The position numbers were made by a program, and so were the translations under genes. The notes beneath the pieces were generated by a model that did not search any database, was not told the DNA's origin, and worked only from the letters and a program-made list of their open reading frames with translations. From Singulisphaera sp. GP187 (GTDB lineage Bacteria; Planctomycetota; Planctomycetia; Gemmatales; Gemmataceae): 64,000 bases of DNA. The number at the start of each line of letters is the position of its first letter. Positions within the stretch are counted from its first letter, which is position 1. Location: contig CAMDQN010000017.1 in the NCBI GenBank assembly GCA_945905925.1, positions 1 through 64,000 of the forward strand, written 5' to 3'. Positions 60,237-64,000 of the stretch are shown here, in pieces.

Positions 60237-60698
60237 ATGATTCCCTTACCCACGATCGACGCGCTCGATGCGGTGACCATTCCCGTTACGTGTCCGGTCT
60301 CATGGGACGCGATGCGCGGCGACAGCCGCACGCGGTTCTGCGACCAGTGCAGCCAGAGCGTTCACGACGTGAGCGAACTCACCCGCACCGAAGCGCTGGA
60401 GTTGCTCGCCGACGGTGACAAGTTGCCGTGCCTTCGCATCTACAAGCGGCAGGACGGGCGCGTGATGACCGCCGACTGCGCCACGAAGCGCGATCGCGCC
60501 TGGAAGTGGCTGCACAATCGCTCGAAGTGGGCCGCGGCGCTCTTCGCGCTCGTGTTCTTCGCGGGGTGCGGAGCTAACTCAGGCGAGCCGAAGTGCGTGA
60601 TGGGAGACGTCCCGGCACCGCTCACGCCGAAGTACGTGACGGAACAGAGTGCCCAGAGCATCGTCGAAGGAATCACTTCCGAAGCGCGAACGCGATAG
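60237..60698 (+). CDS. Cys-rich small membrane protein, planctomycete type
   Basis: A 153-residue protein. The N-terminal half has VTCPVSWDAMRGDSRTRFCDQCSQSVHDVSEL, a four-Cys-like cluster (C..FCDQC) seen at the start of many planctomycete proteins, followed by LPCLRIYKRQDGR. One membrane helix (WAAALFALVFFAGCG) comes near residue 105. The Cys pattern could bind zinc or form a redox disulfide; this is inferred. It lies 93 bp after the HtrA-like gene on the same strand, and its role is unknown. Confidence 0.65.
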   Translation: MIPLPTIDALDAVTIPVTCPVSWDAMRGDSRTRFCDQCSQSVHDVSELTRTEALELLADGDKLPCLRIYKRQDGRVMTADCATKRDRAWKWLHNRSKWAAALFALVFFAGCGANSGEPKCVMGDVPAPLTPKYVTEQSAQSIVEGITSEARTR

Positions 60699-60702
60699 CA
60701 TC

Positions 60703-60742
60703 TCTTGGCGAGCGGGGGGCGTAAGCCCTCCGCTCGCCAAGA
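60703..60742. repeat. TCTTGGCGAGCGG-family hairpin
   Basis: Arms TCTTGGCGAGCGG (60703-60715) and CCGCTCGCCAAGA (60730-60742) are perfect inverse forms, with GGGCGTAAGCCC in the loop. It begins five bases after the Cys-rich gene's stop and may terminate its transcript. It is the compact version of the palindrome at 25612-25707. Confidence 0.85.
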
Positions 60743-60810
60743 TTCAATGCTCGCGTATGTTACCATCTGCCTATCTTTCGTAGCTTCTCAACCCCTTCAA
60801 GGCGTTCATC

Positions 60811-63800
60811 ATGAAACGCTCGCTCCGGTTCGCACTGCTCGCGGCGGTGGGGCTATTCGCCCCTGCCAGCGCGAAAGCCCAACCCGACGCGACCGACACG
60901 CGGTTGCTCACCATGCCGGCCGTGAGCGCGAAGAACATCGCGTTCATCTACGCCGAAGACCTGTGGGTCGCCAATCTCGATGGCAAGAACCCCAGACGGC
61001 TCACCACCGACCTCGGCCTCGAATCCAACCCGGTGTTCACGCCGGACGGACAGACCATCGCGTTCAGCGCGCAGTACGACGGCAACACCGACGTGTACAC
61101 CATCCCGCTCGCGGGCGGCACACCGACGCGACTCACCTCGCACCCGTCGCCGGACACGGTGCGCGGGTTCACGCCAGACGGCAAGAGCGTGCTGTTCTCG
61201 TCGGCGAGGCACGTTTACAGCAACCGCTATCAGCAACTTTTCACGGTGCCGCTCACCGGAGGAATGCCGACTCAACTCCCCATTCCTTGGGGCTTCGAGG
61301 CGGTGTACTCGCCGGACGGCGACTTCATCGCGTACACGCCGGTGCGCGACGTCACGTTCCAGTGGAAGCACTATCGCGGCGGCACGCACTCGCGCATCTG
61401 GATCTACAACGTCAAGACGCATGATGTGACCGAAATCTCGCAGCCAAAGGACCGGTGCAACGACCTCGATCCAAACTGGATCGGACACACGCTGTATTTC
61501 CGCTCGGACCGCGCCGGCGAGTACAACGTGTTCGCGTATGACACCGACAACAAGGACGTGAAACAACTCACCAAGTACAAGGACTTCCCAGTTCTCGACA
61601 TCAACACCGACGGCAAGCAACTCATCTTCGAGCAGACCGGTTACCTGCACCTGATGACCCCGCCGATGACGGAGAGCACGCGGTTGAAAGTCGGCATTGC
61701 TACTGACAATGGCGAAGCCCGCGCGCGGTTCGCGAAGGGCGCGAAGTACGTTCGCGACGTGAGTATTTCGCCAAGCGGCTCGCGCGTCGCGGTGGAGTTC
61801 CGCGGCGAGATTGTGACTGTTCCGGCCGAGAAGGGCGATGCCCGCATCCTCACCAACACCGCCGATACGCACGAACGCAACCCCGCGTGGTCGCCGGACG
61901 GCAAGACGATCGCGTACTTCTCCGACGCTGGCGGCGAGTACCAGATGGTTCTCGCACCGCAATCCGGCAAAGGCGAAGCGAGGAAGGTGAAGCTCACCGG
62001 CAGCGGCTTCTACTTCAATCCGATCTGGTCGCGCGACTCCAAGAAGATTCTCTTCCGCGACAACTCGCAAACCGTGTTCTGGCTCGATGTCGAAACGAGC
62101 AAGATCACGAAGATCGTGGAGCCACGGCACGGGTTGGGTCAAGGGCTGAAGCCGTCGAGTTGGTCGCCGGATTCAAAGTGGGTCACCTACGCGATCAACA
62201 CCCCGGCGCAGATTTCGCGCGTCTACGCCTACTCGCTCGAACAGAACAAGTCCACCGCGATCACCGACGGCTTGACCGAAGCGACGGAACCCACGTTCGA
62301 TGCGAGTGGGAAGTACCTGTACTTTCTCGCTTCCGACGACACCGGGATGAGCAAACACCGGTTCAGTCAGTCGGCCGCGGACAGTCGCAACCCGCGCTGG
62401 TCGATCAACCTCGTGGTGCTGAACAAGAACCTGCCGAGTCCGTTCCTGCGCGAGAGCGACGAAGAAAAAGGCGACGGCGAAAAGCCCACACCCAAGATCG
62501 AACCAAAGAAGGACGCGGCGTTCGCGATCGACTTCGCGGACATCGACCAGCGTATCCTGTCGTTCCCGCTACCGACCGGTAGTTATGCCGGACTCAACGC
62601 CGGGAGCGCGGGGCAAATCTTCTATGTGACGCGACCGGAACCTGGCGCCGGGGCCGGACCCGTTGGCGCTACGCTGTTCCGCTACGACCTCGACCGCAAG
62701 CGCGCGACGCTGGTGCAAGCGGGCGTGCAAGGCTACGAACTCACGCCCGACGGCCGCAAGCTCTTGTACAGCACCGGCGGCGGCAACTGGTTCATCACGT
62801 CATCGACCGGAGGTGGCGGCACGCCGGTTGGCGCGCGTCCGCCGACAGCGCCGGCCCCGATCGCTGGCGGCGACGGCAAGGTGAACTTCGACGGCATCGA
62901 GGTTCGCGTCGAGCCGCGTGCGGAGTGGAAGCAAATCTTCGAGGAGGCGTGGCGCATCAACCGCGACTTCTTCTACGACCCGAACATGCACGGCGCCGAC
63001 TGGCCCGCCATGAAGAAGAAGTACGAAGTATTCCTCCCGCACCTGACGAGCAGCGCCGATCTCTATCGAGTGATCCGGTGGATGCTGTCGGAACTCGCGG
63101 TCGGGCACAGCTACATCACGAGCTTCGGCGAACGCACCTTCGAGCGCAAGACCGTGCCCGGCGGGTTGCTCGGTGCGGACTTCGAGTTGTCCGGCGACCG
63201 CTACAAGTTCAAGAAGATTTACGGCGGCCTCAACTGGAGCGCGACGATGCGTTCACCGCTCACCGCGCCGGGCGTGAACGTGAAGGAAGGCGAGTTCCTG
63301 CTCGCGGTCAACGGCAAGGAACTGAAAGCGCCGACGGAAATCTACGCGCTGTTCGAGAACACTGCGGGCAAACTCACGGAACTGACCGTCGGCCCGAACG
63401 CGGACGGCACCAAGTCGCGCACCGTCAGCGTGGAGCCGATCGCGAGCGAGTACAACCTCCGCAACATGGACTGGGTGGAAGGAAACTTGAAGAAGGTCGA
63501 GAAAGCGACCGGCGGGAAGGTCGGGTACGTTCACGTGCGCGACACTGCGGCCGGCGGCATGGCCGACTTCAAGCGGTACTTCTTCCCGCAAGTCGATAAG
63601 GACGCGCTCATCATCGACGAACGGTTCAACAGCGGCGGGCAGATCGCGGACTACTACATCGACATTCTGCGCCGTCCGTTCGCATCGTACTGGGCGCCGC
63701 GCTACGGTGCGGACAACCGCTCGCCGAGTGCCGCGGTCTTCGGCCCGAAGGTGATGATCATCGACGAAGGCGCCGGCAGCGGCGGCGACATGTTGCCGTG

Positions 63801-64000
63801 GATGTTCCGCAAGTTCGGCGTTGGCCCGCTGGTCGGCAAACGCACCTGGGGCGGGCTGGTCGGCATTTCGGGCTACCCGGAACTCATGGACGGCGGCCGC
63901 GTGACCGCGCCGGGCTTCGCGATCTGGTCGCCGGAGGGCGGATTCATCGTGGAGAACGAGGGCGTCGCGCCCGACCACGACGTGACGATGTGGCCGAAAG
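60811..64000 (+). CDS. Tricorn-like protease (partial, runs off the right end)
   Basis: At least 1063 codons with no stop before the window end. The ATG at 60811 starts a signal peptide (MKRSLRFALLAAVGLFAPAS). N-terminal beta-propeller repeats follow (NPVFTPDGQTIAFSAQYDGN, FTPDGKSVLFSSARH, YSPDGDFIAYTPV). A PDZ-like region comes later (KEGEFLLAVNGKELKA), then a Ser-protease core with candidate His766 (LAVGHSYIT) and nucleophile Ser990 in GAGSGGDM, as in tricorn. The remaining C-terminal catalytic Glu should lie beyond 64000. It is a large peptidase that trims peptides; the signal peptide implies a periplasmic or secreted form. Confidence 0.92.
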   Translation, partial: MKRSLRFALLAAVGLFAPASAKAQPDATDTRLLTMPAVSAKNIAFIYAEDLWVANLDGKNPRRLTTDLGLESNPVFTPDGQTIAFSAQYDGNTDVYTIPLAGGTPTRLTSHPSPDTVRGFTPDGKSVLFSSARHVYSNRYQQLFTVPLTGGMPTQLPIPWGFEAVYSPDGDFIAYTPVRDVTFQWKHYRGGTHSRIWIYNVKTHDVTEISQPKDRCNDLDPNWIGHTLYFRSDRAGEYNVFAYDTDNKDVKQLTKYKDFPVLDINTDGKQLIFEQTGYLHLMTPPMTESTRLKVGIATDNGEARARFAKGAKYVRDVSISPSGSRVAVEFRGEIVTVPAEKGDARILTNTADTHERNPAWSPDGKTIAYFSDAGGEYQMVLAPQSGKGEARKVKLTGSGFYFNPIWSRDSKKILFRDNSQTVFWLDVETSKITKIVEPRHGLGQGLKPSSWSPDSKWVTYAINTPAQISRVYAYSLEQNKSTAITDGLTEATEPTFDASGKYLYFLASDDTGMSKHRFSQSAADSRNPRWSINLVVLNKNLPSPFLRESDEEKGDGEKPTPKIEPKKDAAFAIDFADIDQRILSFPLPTGSYAGLNAGSAGQIFYVTRPEPGAGAGPVGATLFRYDLDRKRATLVQAGVQGYELTPDGRKLLYSTGGGNWFITSSTGGGGTPVGARPPTAPAPIAGGDGKVNFDGIEVRVEPRAEWKQIFEEAWRINRDFFYDPNMHGADWPAMKKKYEVFLPHLTSSADLYRVIRWMLSELAVGHSYITSFGERTFERKTVPGGLLGADFELSGDRYKFKKIYGGLNWSATMRSPLTAPGVNVKEGEFLLAVNGKELKAPTEIYALFENTAGKLTELTVGPNADGTKSRTVSVEPIASEYNLRNMDWVEGNLKKVEKATGGKVGYVHVRDTAAGGMADFKRYFFPQVDKDALIIDERFNSGGQIADYYIDILRRPFASYWAPRYGADNRSPSAAVFGPKVMIIDEGAGSGGDMLPWMFRKFGVGPLVGKRTWGGLVGISGYPELMDGGRVTAPGFAIWSPEGGFIVENEGVAPDHDVTMWPK

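Overview
The window comes from a high-GC bacterium of the phylum Planctomycetota, most likely the Gemmataceae (Gemmata-like). The evidence is the concentration of families typical of that group: DUF1501, DUF1549/DUF1553, DUF1552 and DUF1587-1595 cytochrome-type proteins, TIGR03067-like lipoproteins, a giant surface protein with the LEPLEDR export motif, secreted tricorn-like and HtrA-like proteases, and a very long MoxR/DUF58/BatA/VWA gene cluster. I see no rRNA, tRNA, CRISPR array, prophage or intact insertion sequence.

From about 29.9 kb down to 0.4 kb every real gene lies on the minus strand. In transcription order these are: a secreted DUF1080 protein, a VWA protein, a MuiA-type DUF4139 protein, a Tat-exported intradiol dioxygenase, a response regulator with its histidine kinase, a MazG-like hydrolase, a large membrane protein, an ABC ATPase, galE, and then the MoxR cluster. 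That cluster runs MoxR, DUF58, a small anchored protein, a lipoprotein, a broken lipoprotein paralogue, BatA-VWA, VWA/amidotransferase-like, a three-helix membrane protein, a 1091-residue coiled-coil Met-rich protein with a (Gly-Met)27 tract, and a squalene-cyclase-like repeat protein. It looks like one envelope-directed chaperone/assembly system.

From 30 to 35 kb there is a 1496-residue surface protein with cadherin-like and FG-GAP-like repeats. From 34.7 to 41.4 kb lies a minus-strand operon of a 101-aa protein, DUF1501, PPC-like and DUF1549/DUF1553 genes. From 41.6 to 47 kb are an AhpD-like gene, a lipoprotein, a caspase-fold protein that has lost its catalytic His and Cys, a G8 beta-helix protein, and a decayed rhodanese/phosphate-permease locus. 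From 47 to 54.5 kb are a second DUF1501 gene, a DUF1592+DUF1552 operon and a fatty acid desaturase. From 54.5 to 64 kb are a Gly-rich RRM protein, a lone MoxR/RavA-type ATPase, a GT39-like glycosyltransferase, a small zinc-ribbon ORF, an HtrA-like protease, a Cys-rich membrane protein and a tricorn-like protease that runs off the end.

The most striking signal is a set of palindromic elements. One roughly 100-bp, nearly perfect inverted repeat occurs twice inside genes, each time in its only stop-free frame, adding almost the same 34-residue peptide (EEPLPPTPSPKKGG...GEGVGGRGSS) to two unrelated proteins. A shorter relative sits downstream of galE. Several other palindrome families occupy the spacers: GTTTGGT heptamers, TTAGCCGCAAGCC, TCTTGGCGAGCGG, a 32-bp-arm element and a 147-bp element. 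A perfect 16-bp parS-like palindrome lies at 41531-41546. All functions are read from sequence motifs alone; no database search was run.
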